Source: Antedon mediterranea (Eukaryota; Echinodermata; Crinoidea; Comatulida; Antedonidae). Taken from it: DNA of 64,000 nucleotides. The DNA lies in the NCBI RefSeq assembly GCF_964355755.1, contig NC_092675.1:11547312-11611311 (forward strand), read 5' to 3'. A model generated the notes under the pieces. The model ran no database searches. It was not told the DNA's origin and saw only the letters and a program-made list of their open reading frames with translations. Positions 12,601 to 38,101 of the stretch are shown in pieces; position 1 is the first letter of the stretch, and every line of letters starts with the position of its first letter. The translations under genes were made by a program, and so were the position numbers.

Positions 12601-12970
12601 CGGTTGGGGTGATTTTGTCTAATTCTCACAGATTTCCTCATATCAGTTTAAATAATTAAATTTCAGTATATCACCGGGCGGTTTAGAATAACTGTTGTAC
12701 TGTAAGGCAAAATACCGGAAAAAATGACAATGCTGTGGGTATCAGTGGCTGGATCTCAATGGAGATAATTAGCAGAGCTTTCAGGCAACACTAGCCCTTC
12801 AAAATTCACTTGAAATTTTAGTCCTTTAGTGGCCGAATGTTTAGAACGATGTTTAAGAAAAGTACCTAAATGGTGACGATACCTGACGCTTTTCTCGGAC
12901 AGGCGACGTAGAATTGTGAAATTATCTAAAGTACCCTCCAGGATTACAGCAAAGTCAGATCAAAGCTAAA
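12601..12970. other. Unassigned intergenic DNA
   Basis: No reading frame, splice-bounded exon or family repeat was recognised. Confidence 0.4.
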
Positions 12971-13150
12971 AACTAAAAGTGATTTTTTATTGAAAGGTTT
13001 TCATGCGCATTTAAAATTTAAAAATGCGCATTTTTATAATCAACTTTCTACGCGATTCCTGACATTTTGCGCATGTCAAAAATTCCCGCACGTGCGGACA
13101 ATTTTGCGGTGTGCACACAGCATGAAATTCAGGGTTTTTTCCCTTGAATT
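12971..13150 (-). mobile_element. Isolated internal fragment of a family 1/2 element
   Basis: It carries the conserved internal block with ATGCGCATTTAAAATTT, the AATCAACTTTCTACGC word and GTCAAAAATTCCC, in leftward orientation. Both ends are missing. Confidence 0.5.
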
Positions 13151-13399
13151 GTGATTTGGAAGTCGCTAAAGAAAAATTGTGCTGTGTGAATAAGATGATG
13201 CGCGCAATAACATAACGAAAGTACAAACTATATTATTTTGGGTGTTTTTCGTGGTGTATTAATTTAATATTTGATGCATTGAAATAAAATTAAAAAGTGA
13301 ACAAAAATCGAACGGAATACACATTAATCTAGGATGCGCCTCAGAAAGTGCATGAGATTAAAATATTTTAATGAATTAAATAAATCAACACAGTAGTCG

Positions 13400-13640
13400 A
13401 AATTTGATGATGACTTTTACTTTTTGGGTGTATTTTTCGTTAATATATGAATTTGGATTCGTTTTATTTGTGTTTCTTTTTTTTTTTACTTTTTTTTTTG
13501 TTTACATTTTTTTTATTTCATGGTTTGATTATATTTTGCTTTTTGTGCGTGTGTGTGTGTGTGTGAGGTTTCATATCCCTTTTGCTAGTTTTGTAATTAG
13601 ATTATTAGATTGAGGTCTAGTTTTGATATTTAGCTTTAAG
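13400..13640. repeat. T-rich low-complexity tract with short (TG)n run
   Basis: T runs at 13478-13520 and a TG dinucleotide run at 13545-13565. The 69-residue frame here is a product of low complexity. Confidence 0.6.
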
Positions 13641-13643
13641 CAT

Positions 13644-13712
13644 GTCGCGGATTCGAACTTGAACGTACTAAACATATCATGGTCATGGCGATTTACTCAC
13701 TGAGACATACCG
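13644..13712 (-). repeat. tRNA-like sequence, probably a SINE head or tRNA relic
   Basis: On the minus strand a GTCTCAGTGAGT box A-like element is followed about 40 bp later by GTTCAAGTTCGAATCC, a good box B. The stems do not form a full cloverleaf by eye and the acceptor end is not convincing. It lies just downstream of the LINE ORF1 relic in the same orientation. Confidence 0.35.
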
Positions 13713-13726
13713 TGAGGTCAATTTCA

Positions 13727-14330
13727 CAATGATAGGTCGAGGTTTGGATCGTTGGACGAGTCGATTTCCGGTGCGATGCGATCGATCAATATGATCCATA
13801 CTGTAGAAACATCGTTTTTTAGTTTCTCCTTAGCTTGTTTTATAACAATATCATTTGTGTTTTCATCATCACTTTCAGCAATACCAAAGATTCTAATGCA
13901 ATTTCTTCTGCTATATTGTTGCATAGTCATATCATCATATCAACCTGGTCATGAATCTTGATTTCCAGTTTATCTATTCTTTTTATGTTTAATGTTATTT
14001 GCTCATTAGGTTGTTCAAGGTCAGATATACGGCTTTCAGTATGGTTGAGGCATTCAACAAGCGATGATAGCTTTGCTTCAATTACATTAGATACCATTTG
14101 GCTAAAAATATCGTTAATTTGTTTACTTTGAAGAGCCTCAGCAATATCCGTTGTAATGGTGGCCAGTTTTGCGCTTTGCAATATTTCAACCTTTGTTGCC
14201 CGCACCACCTGTGTTGAATGCCTGGTTGTTTGTTTGCTTGCACCTGTAGCGGTGCATTCTTTACTTGCAGACATGGTAGGCTGCGATTAAAAGGCTTCAA
14301 AGTATGAAAAATATAGAAGCAAATACTCAA
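13727..14330 (-). pseudogene. Non-LTR retrotransposon ORF1 relic
   Basis: Two frames overlap by 4 bp: 13927-14274 (115 residues, coiled-coil-like with LEQPNEQITLNIKRIDKLE) and 13724-13930 (QYSRRNCIRIFGIAE...DENTN). The coiled coil followed by QYSRRN-IRI-GI-E is typical of the ORF1 RNA-binding protein (transposase_22/RRM type) of L1- and CR1-like LINEs. The frame breaks at the junction and the protein is cut before the end of the RRM part. No reverse transcriptase follows. It is a dead fragment. Confidence 0.65.
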
Positions 14331-14561
14331 AAAGCAACGTATAATTGACCTGAATGTTTGCGAACGTGATAAAAATGGAGGTAATGAATGTATATCTTAC
14401 GTAAAGGAAAAAAATCGTCATAGCGGTCGGTCCGGTGTATCTACACACGTCTGTTTACGTTCAAATCAATATGTTTAGTTTAGAAAAATCATTAATAATT
14501 TAATTTTAGATTCTTTTGAAAACAAATGTGTACAAATAAAAGTTACTAAATTTTATTTTAG
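14331..14561 (+). other. Upstream intron or intergenic DNA of the Lys/Arg-rich gene
   Basis: It ends in a T-rich tract and AG (14560-14561) that acts as the splice acceptor for the exon at 14562. No upstream exon with a matching donor phase (one leftover base) was identified. Confidence 0.4.
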
Positions 14562-14746
14562 TGTTATGGCCACCAGAAGAAAAAGAACATAATTTAATAC
14601 AAAGTAGTGATGGTATTGATGGCAAAGACTCTCAGATAACACCACAAAAAAAGAAGACCAAACATAGAATGAAGCTATCCAAGGATATGATAGAAGATGA
14701 GGTGGATGGAACGACACCTTCAAGAAAGATAGATAAAAACAAGAAG
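14562..14746 (+). CDS. Exon a of the Lys/Arg-rich gene
   Basis: Two bases complete a codon from an unseen upstream exon, then 61 codons beginning LWPPEEKEH. The donor is GTATAA at 14747. The later ATG in it is internal, not a start. Confidence 0.6.
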
Positions 14747-16548
14747 GTATAAGATACTGTTACATTTTTCATCCTGTATAATATTATCATTACCATCATC
14801 ATTATCAATAAATTACTTTCATCATCGTCGTCGTCGTCGTCGTCATCGTCCATACATCATCCATCATCCATCCATCATCAATCATCAATCATCCACAATC
14901 ATCCATCCATCCATCCATCATCATCATCCACCATCATCCGTCATCCATCATCCTCCATCAATCATCCATCAATCAATCATCCATCCATCCATCCATCATC
15001 ATCATCATCATCCATCATCATCACCATCATCATCACCATCTTCATCACCATCTTCATCATCATCACGGCGATGAGGATTATGATCATCATTTTCTTTGTA
15101 TGAACAGCTTTGCTCTGTTTCAGCCATTATGTGTAACTTTAGTTTTCTAAAAATTTCTGTAATAACACCAATTAGCAACAATTACATTGATGATACCAAA
15201 CTTTCAGCAGAATTCAAATAGAAATAAATTTATTTTTTTGTATAAATGTTTTGTAATTTCTCCAAAAGTCCCATTTACAGGTTTGGTTTCAAAATATTTA
15301 ATATAATTATATTGCAATTTTGTCACTGACATCTTCATAATATTGTAGGTAACAGCTGTGAAAATGAACGGTGAGTTGAGTTTCATTTCAGCGACTGAAG
15401 ATAGCGAGCAAGATACACCAGGTCCAAGGTATTTTCATTGTCTATTTCAAATTTGTAACAGTTTAAGAACAGGGTTTTAAGTATAATTTTACTTTTTTTT
15501 ACTTTACTGGTTATAATTTTACCAGTTTTTTTTTTTTTAGCTCTTTCACCTCGTTCTATCGTAGATAAACAAATGTTACTGAATTCAATCTTTTTGTGGG
15601 TAGTGGGTATTTGAATTTCTTGGTTAGGGAGTGCATTGTACACACCCAGCCACGGTGAGCAACAAGTCAACAATCTAACCTTGCACACACACATACTTTG
15701 ATCATACAGGGCTGCTGAACTATTGTTATGATGGTGTTTTAACGTCTATGAATGATGACTAAAATCTAGTCTTTGTTTTCCCTCGACTCTAATAATAAAC
15801 TTGGATAATGTATAATGTCTACATGTGAAAACAATTTCATCTGGTTTGAATATAGTTAAAATATATATAATTCATAAATTATAAACCAGTGGAAACTTAC
15901 ATATGTCAAAACAGTTTTCGTCAAGGTAACATTTTGACATATCAACTGAAGCAACTACCTTCGCACAAATAAGTTTTTGGGGTTTCTGGTTTGTTTTTTA
16001 TTTATTTCTCCACACTTCAACAATGTAAAAGAGTAATATGAATTATCAAATGCTAGGTTCTGGGTATATAAATATCTACATACCCAGTATAAAATTCCAC
16101 ATTATCAAAAATTTCTTGAGAAAATGTAGCTTTTCATTAAGAGTTGAGAAATCCAATGGCTGTCAGGTTATATGACCGAAAAATTATCCGAATTAACAAT
16201 CATAGACCAAACTTTTTTCACACCATAAAACAAAAGAAAGAAAAAAAAAATTTTAAAAACCTTTTTTATATAATTTGTTTTGCCATTTAGTTTCTGTTTT
16301 TTATTTTGAGTAATTGTGTATTCATTTGTAGTCGTCAAAGACGCAAAAAAAGGCAAGAATTAGATGAATTGCTTAGCACACCTTCAAGTCAATTGCCTCC
16401 GCAGTCAAAGGGAACAGCATCTAGTCACCGTAAAGTCCAAGAAGTTAAAGAAAGTGCATCACACAAAGCAAGTCCTAGGCGTCGATCAAAAACAGCTAAA
16501 AACACCGGACAGCTGATAACAAAAATGAGGAAAGAACATAAGCAGTAA
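14562..16548 (+). CDS. Unidentified Lys/Arg-rich protein, last three exons
   Basis: Exons 14562-14746, 15349-15428 and 16332-16548 join in frame with consensus borders (TTTTAG/AAG-GTATAA; TTGTAG/AAG-GTATTT; TTTGTAG/stop TAA). The joined tail is about 159 residues. It is highly charged, with KKKTKHRMK, SRQRRKKRQE, RKVQEVKE and PRRRSKTAK, acidic/serine patches (EDSEQDTPGP), and no hydrophobic core. This looks like a disordered, nuclear-type C-terminus. The 5' exons are not found, so the gene name and function are unknown. It converges on PPP1R42. I am fairly sure of the exon structure because all three joins keep the frame. Confidence 0.6.
14808..15066 (+). repeat. CATC/CAT microsatellite
   Basis: About 250 bp of interrupted CATC, CAATCATC and CATCAT units plus a CGT run near 14826-14843, within the intron between exons a and b. 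The acidic-looking frame on the other strand is a repeat artefact. Confidence 0.9.
15349..15428 (+). CDS. Exon b of the Lys/Arg-rich gene
   Basis: 80 bp coding VTAVKMNGELSFISATEDSE and onward to GP, ending with two bases (AG) that form serine with the first base of exon c. It is bounded by TATTGTAG and GTATTT. Confidence 0.6.
16332..16548 (+). CDS. Terminal exon c of the Lys/Arg-rich gene
   Basis: 217 bp from TTTGTAG to the TAA stop. Very basic at first (RQRRKKRQE), then Ser/Pro/Lys-rich, ending LITKMRKEHKQ. Confidence 0.6.
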
Positions 16549-17524
16549 ACCTATGATTTATTATGAGTGGATTTATAATATTGTCATTGTCAATAATTTC
16601 ATTACAAATTAAAATGTTTTAAAGAAAGAAAATGATTTTATGATGTTCTGCTTGTTAGGATATTTAATACTATCAAACCTTGATTTTATTTATGAATTGT
16701 TACTGTATATCATGTATTATAAAATATATTACTGTATAAAATGTATTAAGTTGTTGAACATTGGTATGCAATAAGTATGATATGTACAGTAGGCTAAAAA
16801 AATGAAAACTTTTTAAAAAAAGGTTTTTGAATAAAATGAATAATAGGAACTGTAAATGGGCTCTGGATGGTACATATGCATGCACATGAATAATGTGAAA
16901 GATAAGGTATTTTATTTGGTTAGTATTGCTTCTCTCAAGTCAAGTAAACTATCTATATATGTTTCCCAGGCATTTTATACTTTATTTTGGTTTCCGTTGG
17001 ACCATAATATTGTATTATAATGTACTACATACAAACTTTCAAAGTGGGTATGAGAGAGAGCAGGACATATGGTTTCAATCAAAATACAGCACTACGAATG
17101 AAATTGTCTCATTTTATTCAAAATTACAATTCCATTTTAACATATGAACAATTGTATTTTGATACATCAATTTTTAAAAACAACCTCATTCTGATTTTAC
17201 TATGCTTTTATAAGTTTTTTATTATCTTATTTTACATTGAATAAATGTTTTAATTAATTTAAGATTAATGTGTTATTTTTTTATATTATTTACAATCACT
17301 TTTCAAACTCGGGCCTTAAAAATAAAATAAACAAATGATACATAATTATATAGTATATTATAATACAAATATTCTAATATAAATAAATGAATGTTTATAA
17401 TGAATTGAATGGAAACAAATATAATAATAATATCCCCATTAAATGTTTTATTTTTTTATTACACATCTTCTACTTTAGTAAGTAAATGTTTATCTGCCGC
17501 TTGACTCTGGTTACCATTATTATT
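16549..17524 (+). other. Probable 3' UTR and intergenic DNA
   Basis: AT-rich, with several AATAAA words (for example near 16832, 17240 and 17326) that could end transcripts of the plus-strand gene. The small frames here have no recognisable features. Confidence 0.35.
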
Positions 17525-17814
17525 AGTTATCCGCACCTTGGCGGATAACTGCTTGTGATTTTATGAGATCATCATCTTTTTTTTTCTGTATTATTCTTCT
17601 TTCTTTCCACCCTATTTTTGTGCGTCATGTTTCTCTAAAAATTTACGTGAAGTTGTACACTCTATTTTTGAAAAACGTCAGAGTTGCGCAATGTGACTTG
17701 CACATGATTTTATGAATTTAAATGATTGATCATAGATTAAAAACCAAAAGTAATTTTGTATTGACACTTGGTGAAAATTTAATTCATATCAAGAGTCAAC
17801 TTTCTAGCTCGGAT
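17525..17814 (-). mobile_element. Solo 3' end of a family 1 element
   Basis: It starts with the hairpin AGTTATCCGC-acctt-GGCGGATAACT (17525-17550), the family 1 3' end. It then follows the family 1 3' region on the minus strand (GTGAAGTTGTACACT, GATTGATCATAG) until 17814. The 5' two-thirds are lost. Confidence 0.65.
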
Positions 17815-17959
17815 ATATACTGTTTCGTATGTTTTTCTGCATTTCCAACACTCTTGAAACCATTCTAAGGCGTTCCATGCAATACAATGTCCAAATGTTG
17901 GCTACAACATACATATCTGGGGCATTTTAGGTCATTACCTGACTTTTCAATATTGAGTG

Positions 17960-19490
17960 TGTCCCGTTAAAGCTTTAGTCGTGTACAGGTGGATCCGGGG
18001 ACATTGCGTCTAGTGACTACAACTCTGCAATCCAACTTGAAGAAGTGCTTTTGCATTTGAATATCCAACAATACAAAGGAGTAGTCCTTGGGTGATTTTA
18101 ACATCAATTGGTTGGATATTGACCATAACACCAACAACCAACTTACTCGTGTTCTGGAATGGAAGAGCCAACCACTTGCCACTACACTAAATGATGGTAA
18201 AAGCACTCATTGATCTTATATTTACTAACTGTGGACAACAAGTGTGCGATGTTCGTGTCTTGGAACCTTTCTCCACCTCTGATCATTGTATGATATCTTT
18301 TAGAATTCGTGGTATACCTAGAGTGTGGTCTCTTCCAACTATAATTAAATACCTATATAATAAGACAGATGCAGAACTATTCAAAAACAGAGTTAGTAAA
18401 ATCACATGGATTCCATTTATGATGAATCTATAAACAAATTATGGGACAACTTTCAAACAAAGTTTATGAGTTGGAAAAGAGGAAAATCAAGCTGTGGATT
18501 TCACCCGAAATTAAGCGTCTGGTAACCTTGAAACGTCATCTTTTAAACTGAGCAAAGTGCTCAGGTATTAACTGAACATTGGAAAACGTACAAAAAGATG
18601 AGAAGTAAAGTACGGTATATGACAAGTCGTTGTAGAAGACGGTATTTAAATGAGCTTATGTCTAAACCCGATAATATGAAGCAGTTCTGGTCTTATGTAA
18701 AAACAAAGAGACAGTCTGTTCAGTCTTCAAGTTTTGAAATCAATGGACATCCTTGCTCTAACTCCACTATTATCGCCGACTCATTCAATTTATTATTTTC
18801 ATCATATTTCACACAGTCTGACAGTACAAACAATCACAAAATTAGCTCTCCTAACTTTGGAAGTTCCATCTTTGAAACATATGAATATTCATCAAGTAAT
18901 CGTTTTAGAAAAACTAAGAGGCCTGAAAAATGGAAAAGCTCCTGGTCCTGATGGTGTGACATCATCCAAAATAAAGTTATGTGCTGCTTCCTTCTGACAT
19001 ATATAATTATATTCAAATATTCTAACGACATATTCTCCTCTAGATTTATCAACAGCTAACGATATTCAGAATGACATCGAACTAATTGCTACATGGGTCT
19101 CTACGAAATCTCACATTAAATATTTCTAAGACCAAATACCTACAGATCTTTCGAAAAGTAAATAAATCTGTAAATGTTTTCTTTATTAATATGTTAATCG
19201 AAAAAGTTTCCAATTTTATATATCTTGGCGTACATGTACATTCAGGAAGATCTGGCCTGGAACCACCATATCCACATTATTCACAGGCGAAAAAATTACT
19301 GGGTTTTATTTACCGACAATTCTATTCTATTCTACTTTACCAAAGTAACATTCGCCTGCGTCTAGAATATGCATGTCAAGTGTTTGATCCTTCTTACAAT
19401 ATTCACTCTAATAGACTAGAACGAGTCCAAAAATTTGCGTTGAAAATAATTTGCAAAGCATGGAAAACATTGGTCACAGAGTAGTGAAAT
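17960..19490 (+). pseudogene. CR1/L2/Jockey-type LINE relic (EN and RT fragments)
   Basis: Fragments follow in correct order. An endonuclease GDFNINWLD-like segment at about 18090-18120 is broken by one extra G. Next come DLIFTN...STSDHCMISF (18205-18310, the SDH endonuclease end), a linker with RRRYLNELM and FWSYVK, then LRGLKNGKAPGPDG (about 18907-18955, RT block 1). After a large deletion come DLSTANDIQNDIELI and ISKTKYL...YLGVHV...LERVQKFALKII (19040-19484, RT end). The catalytic YADD block is missing. There are several frameshifts and stops. No second copy is seen in the window. Confidence 0.75.
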
Positions 19491-19867
19491 AAAATATCAT
19501 TTTAATTCTGTTTTCCTTAAGATGGCAGAATAATCTCTGCAAGGGCCACACAGATAGAAGGCTCATCTTGTATTGTTCAATGTTTAGAATGGTGCATCAC
19601 TCCTATTTTTCTAAAAAAAATAATAATAAAAATTTTAACATTACATTACCAAATAACATCAGAAAATAATGCAGTTTAAAAATGTTACTACATTAAAAGA
19701 AAAATAACACTATATAAACCTCCACCATCATGGGTCATTTTCAATGATATGAGGTAGGCCATTATGTTTCAATATTTTAAAGAGTTTTAGAAAAGTGATA
19801 AGATGGCAGAATTGGATACTCTCAATACAATAGTATAATCTAAGGTATCTCTGAAAATCTAAAATTG
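19491..19867. other. Intergenic DNA downstream of PPP1R42
   Basis: This should hold the PPP1R42 3' UTR on the minus strand. A possible minus-strand signal ATTAAA lies near 19502. Nothing else was recognised. Confidence 0.35.
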
Positions 19868-34898
<15,031 letters not shown>

Positions 34899-35130
34899 CT
34901 TCAATCCTTACTTCACATTACATTCTAAAAATACAACAATTATTTTAAAGATGATATGAAAGGGTTTCAGAATTTTAAAAACACAGCAAAAATTAGATTC
35001 AAATACCTAGAGTAGTAGAACTTATTTATATACTAAATAAATAAATGAAATTTTAGTATAAAACCTCCGTAAAAAAATGGCCGACCAAATGACCCCTCAT
35101 CTTGATTTTTATGAACGTTCGATACGCACA
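34899..35130 (-). promoter_or_regulatory. PPP1R42 upstream region
   Basis: On the minus strand a TATATAAATA box lies at 35023-35032 and a splice acceptor-like ATTTTTAG ends at 34925. TSS and 5' UTR exon are not fixed, and the TATA assignment is tentative. Confidence 0.3.
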
Positions 35131-35350
35131 TACTGTCAAGTTTACGCCAGTATTCTTAAAACCGGACTCGTAGTTCGAGCTAAAACTTATTTCATAAACC
35201 GAACTTCAACTAAATCGGCAGCTAAATCAGGCTAACCTCGACTAAATCGAGACCGATTTTGATTGGTTTTTTTAGTCCTCGAGGGGGCAGGCTAAATCGC
35301 TGACTAAATGGTATTTAAACAAGGTTTATAAAAAATGTAACAGATATTGA
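35131..35350. repeat. Fragment of the repeat also found at 63151
   Basis: It matches 63151-63410: TTACGCC-GTATTCTTAAA, AGTTCGAGCTAAAAC, several CGACTAAATC words, TTTTTTTAGTCCT and GAGGGGGCA. It stops at GATATTGAAGAATGA, after which the two loci differ. Probably the end of a DNA transposon. It sits about 230 bp upstream of PPP1R42. Confidence 0.6.
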
Positions 35351-35749
35351 AGAATGACACCCGGCATTGTATCCACGGCAGCAGCCGTTATGCAATTGGT
35401 TAATAAATTTCAATACAATACAGGCATCACTGAATGGAAAAAACATAACATCATCATCATGTACACACAACGACGTCACGCTAGTGTAGAAAATACAGTA
35501 CACTCGGATTCTGAGTTTGTTGTCAAACCATTCCAAATTTCCAAATATTTTACGAAATTACAACAAAGTTATAGTAGGCCTATAATAATAGTTGCTTGTA
35601 AATTAGCTAGGCCCAGACTGTTTAATTCGACGTAGGCCAGGCTACTACACAGTGGTGGCGTCAGGATCTTTCCAATGCTGGGGATAAATTCCGCGACAGG
35701 GGGGCTATGCAAGTATCACTAGGCTGGGGGCCAGGGGGGAACTTATACA
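35351..35749 (+). other. Unassigned DNA with one small open frame
   Basis: A 93-codon frame (35354-35635) shows no motif I know and no splice support. G-rich runs lie at 35690-35740. Confidence 0.3.
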
Positions 35750-36190
35750 GGTCCCTATTGATAAATGAAACGAAATTATAAGTCTACAGGACCATCCCGC
35801 CATACAGTAGATGGTTAGGTGGAGCTGAGAAAATTGTGAAAAATAGAGCTGCTAGGTACCTGCAAAAATGCAGTTTACATCAAAATATGAAACAAAATTA
35901 CAGGTCTACAGGACCAGCCCACCATGGTTGTGGTGGAGCTAAGAACATTTTGAAAAATAGAGTTATTAGGTCCCGGAAATTGAACTTATTATACTTCAAA
36001 ACATAAAAGTTCGAAACATACAAGTCACAAGAACCATCCCTATACCATGGTTGGGACTGAACTAAAAAAAAATTGGGAAATAGAGCTCTTCTTAAGTCCC
36101 CAGACAATGCACTGACTGTATTATATGTAACAAAATGTATAAATATCCATGACTAGCTCTATAGTTGGGGCTGAGCTTAAACATTTCCTT
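35750..36190. repeat. Degenerate ~120-bp tandem repeat, about four units
   Basis: Units near 35758, 35878, 35995 and 36120 share AAATTATAAGTCTACAGGACC-type, CCATGGTTG-GG--GAGCT and AAAATAGAGCT words in the same order, with much divergence. Confidence 0.6.
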
Positions 36191-36567
36191 TGCATTATGG
36201 ATGGAGTAACAGATATTGAACACATACCAAGTTTTAAATATTTTAGAATTCCAGAAGTGTTTTTTATTTATCAATGTTTTTGTATGTGACTATTTCGCTG
36301 TGCTCCACTGGTACCAAATTGGATCAATGGAGCACAGTGTATTAACCAACATTATATTAACATTTCTTTTGAATTAAAAAAAAGGACTTTTCGAATTCAA
36401 AAATATTTCTTGGTATATGTTTAATTTAAGTTGCTCAATGTACAGAAAAAATGCAATTCCTAACCTAACTTTTTTTTGCGCGTCAAAATCATTATTAGAG
36501 TTTTGAAAAAATATGTCGGAATTTTATGTTCTTTCATAAGTATTCTTAGACAAACACAAGTTATTAA
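36191..36567. other. Unassigned DNA before the array
   Basis: It holds one inverted pair, CTGTGCTCCA (36298-36307) and TGGAGCACAG (36328-36337). Nothing else was recognised. Confidence 0.4.
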
Positions 36568-38101
36568 CTAGAATTTAATTCGTCACTTTGACGAATTATA
36601 GGTGATCATTTTTATCATTTTAATAAAATTAACATTTTTTAAACATGCATGTACGTTAACATACGATCGTTAAAAGTTGATGTACGCCATCCTATGACAT
36701 GATGCATATACACTTATAGTGCTGAGTTCTACCAATTATGTGCCATACAATATGTACAGTATATACTGTATATCTATATACAGTGTAGCATAGGTGAAAT
36801 TACGGGACTCATATCGTGTTCTAATTTATTGGTATGATGGAATTTTCAAAATAAACTCGAAGATGACAATTTCGAAAGATAATGAATTGAGCAAATAAAT
36901 ATAAGGATTGGAAGAAAATTTGACACGTAGAAGCGCAATGCGCGGTCTTTGAAATTTGTATAACTTTGACTAAAGAAATTTAAAAACTACTTTTTAACTT
37001 CAACTGGCCATATGATAACATCACAACATCCGATAGGCTTAATTTTAATATGAATTCATATCTACATTTCATCAGCTTTCATAATAAGTTATAATCTTCA
37101 AGGTCACCTTTAATTCTGAAGAGCTATAAGATATTCAAATGTATGGTGTAGCTGAAATTACACGACCTAGGTTATTCAACTTTTTACGCGTGATGACGTC
37201 ATCAAAATAAAAATGTTGACAACTCATTACAAGAATAATTAATTGAGCAAGCACCTACTAAAAGTTGTGCGAAAATCGGGCTCAAATAACAGAGATGCGC
37301 TCTATTGAATGTGATAACCCACACAAAAAGATAAAAATTCCTAATTTTAAAATTCAAGTGGCCATTTGATGACGTCATACCATTTTGTACGTCTAATGTG
37401 TATATACATTTGTATCTACAACTTATTGGCTTCCATAATAAGTTAAAAAAATTGGGGGTCATCTGCCATTCTGAAGAGTTATATTCATTTTAAAAAGTCC
37501 TTATTTTTTACCATTTTTAGCACTTTTGTACAATTAGTGTGCGCATTTTGTCATTTTTAACGTGCTCGTATAGCGTTATTTTAAGTCGGAATGGACTCAA
37601 AATTGGTGAATGTACTAAGGATTGTGAGTAGAATGTGATTTATACAACAAATTTTTTTTTTTACGCATTTTAAGAATCGTGCGCACAAAAACGCATTTTT
37701 GCGCAGTAATTTTTGGAAACGCGCAAATGGCCTAATTCATGCTCTAAATTGATCAAAACCTAATTTTGCGCGTTTTAAATTTTTAACGCGCGATTTCACG
37801 TGCATGACCTTGAAACGCGCAACTTTTTATTTGCTAATATTTTTACCCTTGACCTGAAGTTTACCTGTAGTGAATTTCATTAATATGTCATAATGAATTA
37901 TGGAGATATGATTGATAATGTGATTTCACAAAATGGCGTATAAATGACGTCATGGATTAGTGATCACGCTGGAAAGCTGATTAGGATTAAGTTATATTAT
38001 TTGAAAGATATTCTGAAATTTTGGTAATCATTGACATTAAACTTTTTGAGATAATTGTTACACAAAATAGTGTACAGAAACAATAAAAAGAAAAAAAATA
38101 A
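36568..38101 (+). mobile_element. E1, family 2
   Basis: 5' hairpin AATTCGTCA/TGACGAATT and motif AGGTGATCATTT are perfect. The 3' end lacks an M hairpin and runs through GTACAGAAAC-AATAAAAAG into E2. Confidence 0.8.

Noticed and set aside
14632-14853. Asp-rich minus-strand frame
   Set aside because: Translation of the CGT/CAT microsatellite and antisense of exon a.
35354-35635. 93-residue frame as a real gene
   Set aside because: No similarity, splice sites or promoter recognised; kept only as an unassigned stretch.
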